A stretch of 64,000 nucleotides of DNA. It comes from Pseudomonas endophytica (lineage in GTDB: Bacteria > Pseudomonadota > Gammaproteobacteria > Pseudomonadales > Pseudomonadaceae). Shown here piece after piece: positions 1 through 9,639 of this stretch. Below the pieces are notes generated by a model. It was not told the DNA's origin. It saw only the letters and a program-made list of their open reading frames with translations, and made no database searches. Within the stretch, counting starts at the first letter, position 1, and each line of letters opens with the position of its first letter. The position numbers and the translations under genes are program-made. The DNA lies in assembly GCF_001411475.1 (NCBI RefSeq), contig NZ_LLWH01000001.1:148308-212307 (forward strand), written 5' to 3'.

Positions 1-2
1 TT

Positions 3-260
3 CAAGACTTAGGCAAGCTGCATATTGGTGAGCACACCAAGGAAATGCTGGAGTGCGACCTGCGCATTGAGCGCACCGGCCACGCCGACCTCAAAGCCGC
101 TATCGCACACTGCGAAGTTGTTGGCGACTTTGGTAGCCGTGAACTTCTGGAAGATATTTTGGAATCAGAAGAAGAACATATCGACTGGCTGGAAACTCAA
201 CTGGGCCTGATCGACAAAATTGGTATTGAGAATTATCTGCAATCGCAGATGGGTGAGTAA
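3..260 (+). CDS. bfr: Bacterioferritin, C-terminal part (5' end outside window)
   Basis: Only the last 85 codons are present; the reading frame is open to the window edge. The four-helix ferritin C-terminal helices are recognisable, with the ferroxidase-type pattern ECDLRIE and, further on, SEEEHIDWLE. These hold the glutamates and histidine that bind the di-iron centre in bacterioferritins. The protein stores iron in a heme-containing 24-mer shell in the cytoplasm. The gene ends just before a bidirectional hairpin shared with the convergent grxD. The heme-ligand methionine lies in the missing part, so the exact paralogue (BfrA or BfrB type) cannot be settled. Confidence 0.9.
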   Translation, partial: QDLGKLHIGEHTKEMLECDLRIERTGHADLKAAIAHCEVVGDFGSRELLEDILESEEEHIDWLETQLGLIDKIGIENYLQSQMGE

Positions 261-271
261 CTAACGCCCAC

Positions 272-308
272 AAAAAACCCGCCCTGATTATTCAGCGGCG
301 GGTTTTTT
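272..308. terminator. Bidirectional terminator between bfr and grxD
   Basis: An inverted repeat of AACCCGCC and GGCGGGTT is flanked by an A tract on the left and a T tract on the right. It can therefore act as an intrinsic terminator for both converging genes. Confidence 0.85.
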
Positions 309-347
309 ATGCGCGGCTACTTAATATCCAAGTAGCAACTCAAGCTT

Positions 348-689
348 TTAAGCTTCAGCTTTATTCGCAGCAGCCTTTTCAACGGCCTCTTTGATCAGAG
401 ATTGAAGAGAACCATCTGCAGCCATCTCCGCCATAATGTCGCTGCCGCCAACCAGCTCACCGCCTACCCACAGTTGCGGGAAGGTTGGCCAGTTAGCATA
501 TTTAGGTAAGTTGGCGCGAATTTCAGGGTTCTGCAGGATGTCCACGTACGCGAACTTCTCACCACAGCCCATCACGGCCTGAGCCGCTTTAGCCGAAAAG
601 CCACACTGCGGGGCATTCGGAGCGCCTTTCATGTAAAGCAGAACGGTGTTGTTGGCAATCTGATCTTTGATAGTTTCGATGATATCCAT
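348..689 (-). CDS. grxD: Monothiol glutaredoxin, Grx4 family
   Basis: This 113-residue cytoplasmic protein is close in length to E. coli Grx4. The monothiol active site CGFS is at residues 29-32, preceded by the family signature KGAPNAPQ. The C-terminal half has the WPTFPQLWVGGELVGG segment that binds glutathione and the bridging [2Fe-2S] cluster. Such proteins deliver and sense iron-sulfur clusters, often with BolA. The ATG at 689 is chosen because it has a GAGGTG ribosome site just upstream and starts at the conserved MDIIETI; a longer open frame upstream is not conserved-looking. It converges on bfr, so two iron-handling genes face each other. Confidence 0.95.
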   Translation of the reverse strand: MDIIETIKDQIANNTVLLYMKGAPNAPQCGFSAKAAQAVMGCGEKFAYVDILQNPEIRANLPKYANWPTFPQLWVGGELVGGSDIMAEMAADGSLQSLIKEAVEKAAANKAEA

Positions 690-1147
690 GGAGCACCTCG
701 GCTGAACTTTCCGACTCAGTTGTCGGCACGGTGGCGCATTGTAACGGAAAGCCGAGCATGACGCTCGGTCTCCCAGACAGAGAAACGTCGCAACTTCATC
801 ACTGAGTCCAGCACGCACGCCGTCGCACTACTGGTGATACGCCTTTGCATCTATGGATAACAACCCCTCACAGGTGACAGAAAATTGCAAAATAACCTGA
901 GGGCAGTGTACAACTGGGCAGCTGAGGTGAGGCAAACCACTCAAAAGTGGCTAGATCACGAGTTCATACAGCCCAAGACTCGCTGAACCTCTGAACACTA
1001 GAGACCCTTATTGGCACGGCGCGACATTTCCTTATAAGATCGCGCCTTCCCCCTATTTCGTCGCCCCGTGCGGCATTCGCCGCAGGTTTCGCCGTTTTTC
1101 TGAAAAAGCGGCTTTGAATCCTGCGGTCGTTGCAAAGAAGGTAGTTA
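690..1147. other. Divergent intergenic region grxD / argF
   Basis: This stretch of about 460 bases holds the promoters of grxD (left) and argF (right). No coding signal is convincing: a long antisense frame across its right end continues into argF and looks like a shadow. The argF promoter is listed separately; nothing else definite is seen. Confidence 0.6.
1011..1038 (+). promoter_or_regulatory. Sigma70 promoter of argF with possible ArgR half-site
   Basis: A TTGGCA -35 and a TATAAG -10 are separated by 16 bp. Between them, at 1021-1026, the minus strand reads TGTCGC, the core of the pseudomonad ArgR half-site. The promoter reading is fairly good; the ArgR reading is inference from a single six-base core. 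Confidence 0.5.
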
Positions 1148-2071
1148 ATGATGAGCGCAAGGCACTTTCTCTCCCTGATGGACTGCACGCCCGAAGAGCT
1201 AGGCAGCATCATCCGTCGCGGTATCGAGCTAAAAGACCTGCGTGATCGCGGCGTTCTCTTCGAACCCTTAAAAAACCGCGTTCTGGGCATGATTTTCGAA
1301 AAGTCGTCAACTCGCACTCGACTGTCATTTGAAGCGGGCATGATCCAGCTTGGCGGCCAGGCTATATTCCTGTCCCCTCGCGACACCCAGCTGGGGCGCG
1401 GCGAACCTATCAGCGACTGTGCGATTGTCATGTCACGCATGCTTGATGCGGTCATGATCCGTACCTTTGGCCACAATACCCTGACCGAGTTTGCAGCTAA
1501 CTCTCGCGTACCTGTGATCAACGGCCTGTCTGACGACCTACATCCGTGCCAGTTATTGGCCGACATGCAAACCTTCTTCGAACATCGTGGTTCGATCAAA
1601 GGCAAAACCGTAGCCTGGATCGGCGACGGCAACAACATGTGCAACAGCTATATAGAAGCCGCCATTCAATTCGATTTCCAACTGCGTGTAGCCTGCCCTG
1701 AAGGTTATGAGCCGAACCCAGAGTTCGTGGCTCTCGCCGCAGATCGCGTCACTATCGTGCGTGACCCACGTGAAGCCGTGGTCGGTGCGCACCTGATTAG
1801 CACAGACGTCTGGACCTCTATGGGCCAAGAAGAAGAAACGGCCAAACGCCTAAAACTCTTCACACCGTTCCAAGTCGATCGCGCCCTGCTCGATCTTGCC
1901 GCGCAAGATGTACTATTCATGCACTGCCTACCCGCTCACCGCGGAGAAGAGATCAGCCTAGACCTGCTAGACGACCCACGATCTGTGGCTTGGGATCAAG
2001 CTGAAAACCGCTTGCACGCGCAAAAAGCGCTGCTCGAGTTTCTGGTTCAACCGGCGTACCAACCCGTATGA
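1148..2071 (+). CDS. argF: Ornithine carbamoyltransferase, anabolic
   Basis: The enzyme makes citrulline from ornithine and carbamoyl phosphate in cytoplasmic arginine biosynthesis. The 307-residue length is normal. Family motifs are all present: STRTR at 54-58 and HPCQ at 132-135 for carbamoyl phosphate, then DVWTSMG at 220-226 and HCLPAHR at 259-265 for ornithine and catalysis. Two ATGs stand in tandem (1148 and 1151), both served by an AAGGTAG ribosome site. Its stop overlaps the ATG of the ABC ATPase gene by four bases, so the two are probably co-translated. The catabolic paralogue ArcB is longer and sits in an arc operon, which is not seen here. Confidence 0.96.
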   Translation: MMSARHFLSLMDCTPEELGSIIRRGIELKDLRDRGVLFEPLKNRVLGMIFEKSSTRTRLSFEAGMIQLGGQAIFLSPRDTQLGRGEPISDCAIVMSRMLDAVMIRTFGHNTLTEFAANSRVPVINGLSDDLHPCQLLADMQTFFEHRGSIKGKTVAWIGDGNNMCNSYIEAAIQFDFQLRVACPEGYEPNPEFVALAADRVTIVRDPREAVVGAHLISTDVWTSMGQEEETAKRLKLFTPFQVDRALLDLAAQDVLFMHCLPAHRGEEISLDLLDDPRSVAWDQAENRLHAQKALLEFLVQPAYQPV

Positions 2072-3177
2072 GTCAGCAGTTATTGCTCAACCTGCGCGAT
2101 TTGGCCTGTGGTTATCAAGGCCAAAGCGTGGTTCAACACCTAAACCTTCACCTTAATGCAGGCGATATTGGTTGCCTGCTTGGCTCTTCCGGCTGCGGTA
2201 AAACGACGACGCTACGAGCAATTGCAGGCTTTGAGCCCGTACACCAAGGTGAAATCCAGCTCGCAGGCGAAGTTATTTCCAGCGCAGGCTTTACCTTAGC
2301 GCCGGAGAAACGTCGTATCGGTATGGTGTTTCAAGACTACGCCTTGTTCCCACACCTCAGCGTGGCCGACAACATTGCTTTTGGTATACGCAAGCATCCA
2401 AACAAAGAGCGAGTGGTCGAAGAACTGCTGGAATTGGTCAACCTCAAAGACCTGGGCAAGCGATTCCCTCACGAACTTTCCGGTGGTCAACAGCAACGGG
2501 TAGCACTTGCCCGAGCCTTGGCTCCGGAGCCTCAATTGCTATTACTGGATGAGCCCTTCTCCAACCTAGACGGAGAATTGCGCCGCAAACTCAGCCACGA
2601 AGTTCGCGACATTCTTAAAGCACGTGGCACCAGTGCGATTTTGGTGACGCACGACCAAGAAGAAGCTTTCGCAGTGAGTGACCACGTGGGCGTATTTAAA
2701 GAAGGTCGCCTAGAGCAGTGGGATACGCCGTACAACCTCTATCACGAGCCTTTAACGCCGTTTGTTGCGAGTTTTATCGGCCAAGGGTATTTCATTCGCG
2801 GGCAACTGCTCAGCCCTGATTCGGTGCAAACCGAGTTGGGCGTATTGCGCGGCAACCGGGCTTACAGTTGGCCTACCGGCGGCGCTGTCGATGTGCTACT
2901 GCGACCGGATGACATCGTCTATGCCCCAGATAGCGCCTTGAAAGCCAAAATCATCGGCAAAACTTTTTTGGGTGCCTCAACCTTATACCGGCTGCAACTA
3001 CCGACCGGCAGCCAGTTAGAGTCAATTTTCCCAAGCCATGCCGATCACTTGCCAGGTACAGAGGTCGGCATTCGAGTCGCCGCAGAACACTTGGTCATGT
3101 TTCAAGGCTGCGGCAGCACGGCAGCCCAAATCCCACACTCCGAATCGGGTGTCCGGCGTTTCAGCACCGCCAACTGA
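2068..3177 (+). CDS. Orphan ABC transporter ATPase, FbpC/PotA type
   Basis: The 369-residue cytoplasmic ATPase has Walker [10 protein letters not shown] at 39-47, the Q loop at MVFQDY, signature LSGGQQQR at 137-144, Walker B LLLLDEP at 157-163 and the switch histidine at 195 in THDQEEA. The last 140 residues look like the TOBE regulatory domain of the iron(III)/spermidine/sulfate importer ATPases. No permease or binding-protein gene is near, so its partners are encoded elsewhere. It overlaps argF by four bases; the same argF-ATPase pairing is known from P. aeruginosa. The substrate cannot be read from this sequence. Confidence 0.85.
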   Translation: MSQQLLLNLRDLACGYQGQSVVQHLNLHLNAGDIGCLLGSSGCGKTTTLRAIAGFEPVHQGEIQLAGEVISSAGFTLAPEKRRIGMVFQDYALFPHLSVADNIAFGIRKHPNKERVVEELLELVNLKDLGKRFPHELSGGQQQRVALARALAPEPQLLLLDEPFSNLDGELRRKLSHEVRDILKARGTSAILVTHDQEEAFAVSDHVGVFKEGRLEQWDTPYNLYHEPLTPFVASFIGQGYFIRGQLLSPDSVQTELGVLRGNRAYSWPTGGAVDVLLRPDDIVYAPDSALKAKIIGKTFLGASTLYRLQLPTGSQLESIFPSHADHLPGTEVGIRVAAEHLVMFQGCGSTAAQIPHSESGVRRFSTAN

Positions 3178-3192
3178 GGTCCGATACAAAAC

Positions 3193-3257
3193 TGTAGGAA
3201 CGAACTTGGCCGCTATCTTTTGCTCTTGAAAAGATCGCGGCCAAGTTCGTTCCTACA
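3193..3257. repeat. REP-type inverted repeat, variant arms
   Basis: Arms TGTAGGAACGAACTTGGCC and its complement (21 bp, perfect) surround an internal AAAAGATCGCGG. It lies between two converging genes and may also stop transcription from both sides. Confidence 0.8.
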
Positions 3258-3260
3258 CCG

Positions 3261-3737
3261 TCATGCTTTTCGTCCGATCTCTGCAAACTGCGCCTGCGTG
3301 TGTTCAGCCAACACCGACGGCGCCAGCTCTACTTCAAGCCCGCGACGTCCAGCGCTGACATAGATAGTGCTAAATGCCTTTGCGCTCGCATCAATGAACG
3401 TTCGTAAACGTTTCTTTTGCCCCAGCGGGCTGATCCCGCCCAACAGATAACCGGTCGCACGCTGGGCCGCTGCCGGGTCAGCCATCTCCGCTTTTTTGAC
3501 CCCGGCAGCGTGGGCCAGCGCTTTTAAGTCAAGACTTCCGACGACCGGTACAACAGCAACCAGCAACTCACCCTTTTCATTACTGGCCAGCAGCGTCTTA
3601 AAAACCTGTGCCGGTTCGAGATTGAGCTTTTCTGCTGCTTCCAACCCATAAGACGCGGCTTTAGAGTCATGTTCATAGCTATGAACTCGATGTTCGGCGC
3701 GAACTTTTTTAAGCAGGTCCAATGCGGGCGTCATCAC
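3261..3737 (-). CDS. ybaK: Cys-tRNA(Pro) deacylase, YbaK family
   Basis: This 158-residue trans-editing enzyme is of the YbaK/ProX fold and hydrolyses mischarged cysteinyl-tRNA(Pro). The catalytic-type lysine is in FKTLL (residue 47) and the conserved GGISP loop is at 100-104. A C-terminal VSAGRRGLEVELAP segment matches the family's closing strand. The start has tandem ATGs, so 3734 is equally possible. The gene converges on the ABC ATPase across a REP palindrome and is probably a single-gene unit. It could be a close YbaK homologue with different amino-acid preference. Confidence 0.88.
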   Translation of the reverse strand: MMTPALDLLKKVRAEHRVHSYEHDSKAASYGLEAAEKLNLEPAQVFKTLLASNEKGELLVAVVPVVGSLDLKALAHAAGVKKAEMADPAAAQRATGYLLGGISPLGQKKRLRTFIDASAKAFSTIYVSAGRRGLEVELAPSVLAEHTQAQFAEIGRKA

Positions 3738-3944
3738 AGCCTCTTTGTGTGTGTTAGCTAAAGAATACGAGGCTGGATCTTAGGCTATTCGCTGATAAAA
3801 AACGCGCTAGAACGGGCCTCCCAGCGCTGTTTAAGGCTGAAACGTTACACCCAACCCTATCAATTTGTATTTTTTTCTTACAGAAAACCAACGTCAAAAA
3901 CCCTAATGAAAGTCACAATGTGGATGCTCGTTCACTTTCGACCT

Positions 3945-3973
3945 TTGACAGGCGTGTTTCTTGTCTATATTTT
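3945..3973 (+). promoter_or_regulatory. Sigma70 promoter of glpF
   Basis: A perfect TTGACA -35 lies 17 bp before TATTTT. A shifted TATATT is also possible at 15 bp. The -10 abuts the proposed GlpR operator, which fits repression. Confidence 0.65.
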
Positions 3974-4000
3974 TTCGAATCTGAATATTTCTACGAATTC
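3972..4000. promoter_or_regulatory. Candidate GlpR operator, glpF
   Basis: TTTTCGAA, a 14-bp spacer, then CGAATTC. The same two blocks with a 16-bp spacer occur before glpD. The position over and after the -10 fits a repressor site. Confidence 0.55.
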
Positions 4001-4092
4001 ATGCGTTATGTTGTCCGGCCATGAAAACCCTGAAATACGAGTTTTAGTTTTTTAAAGCACTGCACAGCCACCACTGACTGACAACGTCAAAA

Positions 4093-4103
4093 AACAACAA
4101 AAA
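4093..4103 (+). promoter_or_regulatory. Candidate Hfq/Crc site in glpF leader
   Basis: AACAACAA followed by AAA, directly before the AGAGG ribosome site. It fits the AAnAAnAA motif of pseudomonad Hfq/Crc translational repression. This is a motif match only. Confidence 0.5.
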
Positions 4104-4113
4104 GAGGTTCCAA

Positions 4114-4965
4114 ATGACGACTGCAACGCAGCACCCCACGCTTTCAGGTCAGTGTCTGGCCGAATTTCTCGGCACAGCGCTCTTAATATTCTTTGGCACC
4201 GGTTGTGTTGCGGCTCTCAAGGTCGCGGGCGCCAGCTTTGGCTTATGGGAAATCAGCATCATCTGGGGCATCGGTGTCAGCATGGCGATCTACCTGACAG
4301 CAGGCGTATCCGGCGCCCATCTGAATCCGGCAGTTAGCATTGCGCTGTGCTTATTTACCGATTTTGATAAGCGCAAACTGCCGTTTTACATCCTTGCTCA
4401 AGTGGCCGGCGCCTTTTGTGCGGCAGCGTTGGTTTACACCCTTTACAGCAATTTGTTCTTCGATTACGAACAAGCCCATAACATGGTGCGCGGCAGCCAA
4501 GACAGTCTCGAATTAGCCTCGGTATTCTCAACCTATCCGCACCCGGCGCTCTCGACCCTGCAAGCCTTCCTCGTCGAAATGGTGATTACCGCTATTCTTA
4601 TGGGCGTGATCATGGCCCTGACTGACGATAAAAATGGCTTGCCTCGTGGCCCGCTCGCGCCCCTGCTGATCGGCTTACTGATTGCGGTTATCGGCAGTTC
4701 GATGGGCCCGCTGACAGGGTTTGCGATGAATCCTGCTCGTGATTTCGGACCTAAGCTGATGACTTTTTTTGCAGGCTGGGGTGAAATTTCGTTCACAGGC
4801 GCCCGGGATATTCCTTACTTCCTGATTCCTATTTTTGCTCCGATTGTGGGCGCATGTCTCGGCGCAGGCATTTATCGCGGGCTGATTGCCCGCCATTTGC
4901 CGAAAGAAGAGTTCGTGCCGACAGACGCTCCAGCAGTCGCCGAGGTTAAAACCCAGGCGTCCTGA
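4114..4965 (+). CDS. glpF: Glycerol uptake facilitator
   Basis: This 283-residue inner-membrane aquaglyceroporin is of the MIP family with six hydrophobic helices. The two pore half-helix signatures are NPA at 71-73 (in AHLNPAVS) and NPARD at 206-210, where the arginine forms part of the glycerol selectivity filter. It lets glycerol diffuse into the cell for trapping by GlpK, whose gene follows 88 bases downstream. The ATG has an AGAGG ribosome site. The promoter, operator and A-rich leader upstream suggest repression by GlpR and catabolite control by Hfq/Crc. Confidence 0.96.
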   Translation: MTTATQHPTLSGQCLAEFLGTALLIFFGTGCVAALKVAGASFGLWEISIIWGIGVSMAIYLTAGVSGAHLNPAVSIALCLFTDFDKRKLPFYILAQVAGAFCAAALVYTLYSNLFFDYEQAHNMVRGSQDSLELASVFSTYPHPALSTLQAFLVEMVITAILMGVIMALTDDKNGLPRGPLAPLLIGLLIAVIGSSMGPLTGFAMNPARDFGPKLMTFFAGWGEISFTGARDIPYFLIPIFAPIVGACLGAGIYRGLIARHLPKEEFVPTDAPAVAEVKTQAS

Positions 4966-5023
4966 TATCGACTTATGAAACGGGGCGCTTGAGACTACTG
5001 CCCGTGACCTTCTCGCGCCCTGA

Positions 5024-6559
<1,536 letters not shown>

Positions 6560-6593
6560 GTTTTCAGGCTAACACTGCTTGCAAAAGACCCAG

Positions 6594-6612
6594 CGGGCGC
6601 CCTTCGCGCCCG
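6594..6612 (+). terminator. Weak hairpin between glpK and glpR
   Basis: CGGGCGC and GCGCCCG pair around a five-base loop. There is no real T tract, so it is more likely a partial terminator or 3' end protector than a full stop. Confidence 0.4.
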
Positions 6613-6707
6613 TTGTACATCCGTATTCATGGTACCTGCGTGTAGCAGGCTAGGCCCTTCCTGCGGCATGATGAGCGAATTTTGCTTCGCCGCCCAAAGG
6701 AAATCCC

Positions 6708-7463
6708 ATGAACCTGCCTCCACGCCAACAGCAGATCCTCGAACTCGTTCGCGAGCGCGGCTATGTCAGCATCGAGGAAATGGCTCAAGTGTTCGTCGTA
6801 ACACCACAGACCATTCGTCGCGATATTAACCAGTTGGCAGAAGCCGATTTGTTACGTCGCTATCACGGGGGCGCGGCCTACGACTCTAGCGTTGAAAACA
6901 CGGCCTACGCCATGCGCGCAGACCAAATGCGCGACGAAAAACGCCGTATTGGCGAAGCCATCGCCGCTCAGATTCCAGACAACGCCTCGATCTTCATCAA
7001 TATCGGCACCACAACCGAGTCGATTGCACGCGCGCTGCTTAATCATAATCACCTAAAAGTCATTACTAACAACCTGCATGTCGCCTCAATCCTCAGTGCC
7101 AAAGATGACTTTGAAGTTCTAATCGCCGGCGGTAATGTGCGCCGCGACGGCGGCATTGTCGGTCAGGCCAGCGTCGACTTTATCAACCAGTTCAAGTTCG
7201 ATTTCGCACTAATCGGCATTAGTGGTATTGATTCAGACGGTAGCTTGCTGGACTTCGACTATCAAGAGGTAAGGGTTTCTCAGGCGATTATCGCCAATGC
7301 CCGGCAAGTAATTCTGGCGGCGGACTCAAGCAAATTCGGCCGTAACGCCATGGTACGACTAGGTCCGATCAGCTTGATTGATTGCTTGATCACCGACCAA
7401 CCACCAGTCCCGGAACTGGCGCAGTTGCTGGCACTGAACAAGATTCGTCTGGAAGTGGTTTAA
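6708..7463 (+). CDS. glpR: DeoR-family glycerol-3-phosphate regulon repressor
   Basis: This 251-residue cytoplasmic repressor has an N-terminal DeoR winged helix (about residues 6-56, including [12 protein letters not shown]) and a C-terminal sugar-phosphate sensor domain with the NIGTT and ITNNLHVA blocks typical of the family. In known GlpR proteins, glycerol 3-phosphate releases DNA. It stands between glpK and glpD, so the enzymes it would control surround it; its own start has an AAGGA ribosome site. Matching operator-like blocks occur before glpF and glpD, and a further TGTTCGAA half-site lies at 7582-7589. Confidence 0.94.
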   Translation: MNLPPRQQQILELVRERGYVSIEEMAQVFVVTPQTIRRDINQLAEADLLRRYHGGAAYDSSVENTAYAMRADQMRDEKRRIGEAIAAQIPDNASIFINIGTTTESIARALLNHNHLKVITNNLHVASILSAKDDFEVLIAGGNVRRDGGIVGQASVDFINQFKFDFALIGISGIDSDGSLLDFDYQEVRVSQAIIANARQVILAADSSKFGRNAMVRLGPISLIDCLITDQPPVPELAQLLALNKIRLEVV

Positions 7464-7482
7464 ATCCGCTCCACTCCCCCAC

Positions 7483-7561
7483 TGTAGGAGCTGTCGAAGG
7501 CTGCGATCTTTTAATGACTAGGTCAAAAGATCGCAGCTTTCGTGCCTCAGCAGCTCCTACA
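7483..7561. repeat. REP palindrome
   Basis: TGTAGGAGCTG and its complement form the outer arms; the inner part has AAGGCTGCGATCTTTT and its near complement. It separates glpR from the glpD promoter and may shield upstream transcripts. Confidence 0.85.
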
Positions 7562-7580
7562 GCGCCCTGCGCAACGCTAA

Positions 7581-7705
7581 ATGTTCGAAAATCTTCCTTT
7601 AGGCTGTCTTCAATGAGTTTTTTCAATCGAATGGCACTGGATGTGGGCGTCTTTATCCGCTAACATTTTCGAAAATGAACATTAATGTTCGAATTCAAAT
7701 ATTCG
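7581..7705 (+). promoter_or_regulatory. Candidate GlpR operators before glpD
   Basis: The main site is TTTTCGAA (7666-7673), a 16-bp spacer, then CGAATTC (7690-7696). Within the spacer is the perfect palindrome GAACATTAATGTTC (7677-7690), which resembles the E. coli GlpR half-site ATGTTCG. A separate ATGTTCGAAA lies at 7581-7590, and AATATTCG at 7698-7705 may be a third half-site. Confidence 0.6.
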
Positions 7706-7726
7706 TAAAGAACGCGAGGCCCCAAC

Positions 7727-9265
7727 ATGCCCTTGACCACCTTGCCTGCCACGCCTCTTGCTGAGGTCTATGACGTTGCCGTGATTGGCGGCGGGATCAA
7801 TGGTGTCGGGATCGCAGCTGACGCGTCAGGTCGCGGCCTCTCAGTATTCCTATGTGAAAAAGACGACTTGGCCAGTCATACCTCGTCTGCCAGTAGCAAG
7901 CTGATTCACGGTGGCTTGCGCTACCTTGAGCATTACGAGTTTCGCTTAGTCCGTGAAGCGCTAGCTGAACGTGAAGTGCTGCTGGCCAAAGCCCCGCACA
8001 TCGTTAAACCCATGCGTTTTGTATTGCCTCATCGCCCGCACCTACGCCCAGCTTGGATGATTCGTGCAGGCCTGTTTTTGTACGACCACCTGGGCAAGCG
8101 CGAAAAGCTCGCCGGCTCGGTCAGCCTTAAGTTCGGCCCACAGAGCCCGTTGAAGCCTGAGATCACTAAAGGCTTTGAATACTCCGACTGCTGGGTGGAT
8201 GACGCTCGACTTGTAGTACTCAACGCAATGGCGGCCAGGGAAAATGGGGCGCATATCCATACCCAAACCCGCTGTGTGGGTGCGCAACGCAGTAAAGGTC
8301 TGTGGGATTTGACCTTCGAGCGTGCTGACGGCAGTCTATTTTCGATTCGCGCCAAAGCCCTTGTGAACGCAGCAGGCCCTTGGGTTGCCAAGTTTATAAA
8401 AGATGACCTAAAACTGGACTCGCCTTACGGTATTCGCCTGATACAAGGCAGCCACCTGATCGTGCCAAAGCTGTATGACGCGCCGAATGCCTTCATTTTG
8501 CAGAATGAAGACCAGCGGATCGTATTCACGATTCCTTACCTAGATCAATTCACCATCATCGGCACCACTGACCGCGAGTACACAGGCGACCCGGCCAACG
8601 TCAGCATCACCGAACAAGAAACCGACTACTTGTTGAATGTCGTCAATGCGCACTTCAAAAAGCAGCTGAACCGCGACGATATTCTGCGCACTTACTCGGG
8701 TGTGCGCCCGCTGTGCAACGACGAGTCGGACAACCCGTCTGCCGTGACCCGCGATTACACCCTTGCGTTATCAGGCGCCCCAAGCGAAGCGCCGCTGTTG
8801 TCAGTATTCGGCGGTAAGTTGACCACTTACCGTAAATTGGCTGAATCCGCCATGGCTCAGCTGACGCCATACTTCACTCAGATCAAACCGAGTTGGACAG
8901 CTAAAGCAACCTTACCGGGTGGTGAAGACATGACCACACCTCAAGCCCTGAGCGCTGCCTTGGTCAGCAAACATAACTGGCTAGAAGCCGCTATTGCCAA
9001 GCGCTGGGCGATTACCTACGGCAGCCGTTCTTGGCACTTACTCGAAGGCGTACACAGCCTGAGCGATATGGGCGAGCATATTGGCAGTGGCCTTTACAGC
9101 CGCGAAGTGGATTACCTGTGCAATCAAGAGTGGGCGCTGGATGCGCAAGACATCCTGTGGCGTCGGACCAAGCTCGGGTTATTTACCAGCGCAAGTGAAC
9201 AAGAGCATTTGGTGCGCTACATGGCCAGCCTGAATCTCAAACCGCGCAAGGTTCAAGCGGCATAA
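7727..9265 (+). CDS. glpD: Aerobic glycerol-3-phosphate dehydrogenase, FAD-dependent
   Basis: This 512-residue membrane-associated flavoenzyme oxidises glycerol 3-phosphate to dihydroxyacetone phosphate and feeds electrons to quinone. The FAD-binding Rossmann motif GGGINGVG is at 21-28, followed by the family pattern SSKLIHGGLRYLE and later GGKLTTYRKLAE. Length is as expected for GlpD. The gene has its own operator-rich promoter region after a REP element, so it is probably transcribed apart from glpFKR. The ATG has a GAGG ribosome site. Confidence 0.97.
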   Translation: MPLTTLPATPLAEVYDVAVIGGGINGVGIAADASGRGLSVFLCEKDDLASHTSSASSKLIHGGLRYLEHYEFRLVREALAEREVLLAKAPHIVKPMRFVLPHRPHLRPAWMIRAGLFLYDHLGKREKLAGSVSLKFGPQSPLKPEITKGFEYSDCWVDDARLVVLNAMAARENGAHIHTQTRCVGAQRSKGLWDLTFERADGSLFSIRAKALVNAAGPWVAKFIKDDLKLDSPYGIRLIQGSHLIVPKLYDAPNAFILQNEDQRIVFTIPYLDQFTIIGTTDREYTGDPANVSITEQETDYLLNVVNAHFKKQLNRDDILRTYSGVRPLCNDESDNPSAVTRDYTLALSGAPSEAPLLSVFGGKLTTYRKLAESAMAQLTPYFTQIKPSWTAKATLPGGEDMTTPQALSAALVSKHNWLEAAIAKRWAITYGSRSWHLLEGVHSLSDMGEHIGSGLYSREVDYLCNQEWALDAQDILWRRTKLGLFTSASEQEHLVRYMASLNLKPRKVQAA

Positions 9266-9291
9266 CCCTAAGCTGCACAGTTGAATGTGCC

Positions 9292-9358
9292 TTGTGAAGC
9301 GAGCCTGTTTCACGGTCTTTTAAACACTAAAAGATCGTGAGCAAGTTCGCTCCTACAG
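9292..9358. repeat. Degenerate REP palindrome
   Basis: The right arm GCTCCTACAG is intact and the left arm is worn (TTGTGAAGCGAGC). The inner AAAAGATCGTGA pairs with CACGGTCTTTT. Confidence 0.65.
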
Positions 9359-9391
9359 ATTTTTAGGAGACGAAATACACACCCTTCCTCA

Positions 9392-9436
9392 TTCGGTTTT
9401 CCGAACGCGCTTACTAAACCCATTCGGTTTTCCGGG
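9392..9436 (+). promoter_or_regulatory. Tandem AauR-binding boxes
   Basis: TTCGGTTTTCCGAA at 9392-9405 matches exactly the TTCGG-N4-CCGAA site described for AauR of P. putida. TTCGGTTTTCCGGG at 9423-9436 is a second copy with one worn arm. Their centres are 31 bp apart, about three helical turns, and they lie 75-120 bp before the sigma54 promoter. Confidence 0.8.
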
Positions 9437-9512
9437 GATCCAGCTTGCTACTCCCCGCCCTTTGAAATTTAAAAATCAAATAAATCAGATACTTAGCAAT
9501 AATTACGATCTC

Positions 9513-9528
9513 TGGCATGACTCATGCT
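9513..9528 (+). promoter_or_regulatory. Sigma54 (RpoN) promoter of aatJ
   Basis: TGGCATGACTCATGCT has the GG and GC dinucleotides separated by ten bases, the fixed -24/-12 spacing. It lies about 110 bases before the aatJ start. Confidence 0.75.
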
Positions 9529-9607
9529 CTACACTCAGGGCCGAATGCTAAACCAACGCTAAGGCTGTTTAGCTTTTCGAAGTACATAAAGGGCTCATAA
9601 ACGGGCT

Positions 9608-9623
9608 CAAATAAAAAAAACAA
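9608..9623 (+). promoter_or_regulatory. A-rich leader, candidate Hfq/Crc site for aatJ
   Basis: CAAATAAAAAAAACAA lies before the GAGGAAAAG ribosome site. It contains overlapping AAnAAnAA matches. Motif evidence only. Confidence 0.4.
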
Positions 9624-9639
9624 TGTCGAGGAAAAGTCG

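Larger units (their letters stand above)
3738..4113. other. Intergenic region before glpF
   Basis: These 376 bases separate ybaK and glpF. They carry the glpF promoter, a GlpR-type operator and an A-rich leader, listed separately. A GCTGAAACG element at 3836-3844 resembles one arm of the inverted repeat upstream of oprB; this may be chance. No gene is visible. Confidence 0.7.
9266..9639. other. Intergenic region glpD / aatJ
   Basis: These 374 bases hold, in order, a degenerate REP element, two AauR-type boxes, a sigma54 promoter and an A-rich leader, all listed separately. No gene is visible. Confidence 0.8.

Noticed and set aside
964..1644. A 226-codon frame on the minus strand across the argF start
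   Set aside because: It overlaps argF and its promoter and shows no motif or ribosome site.
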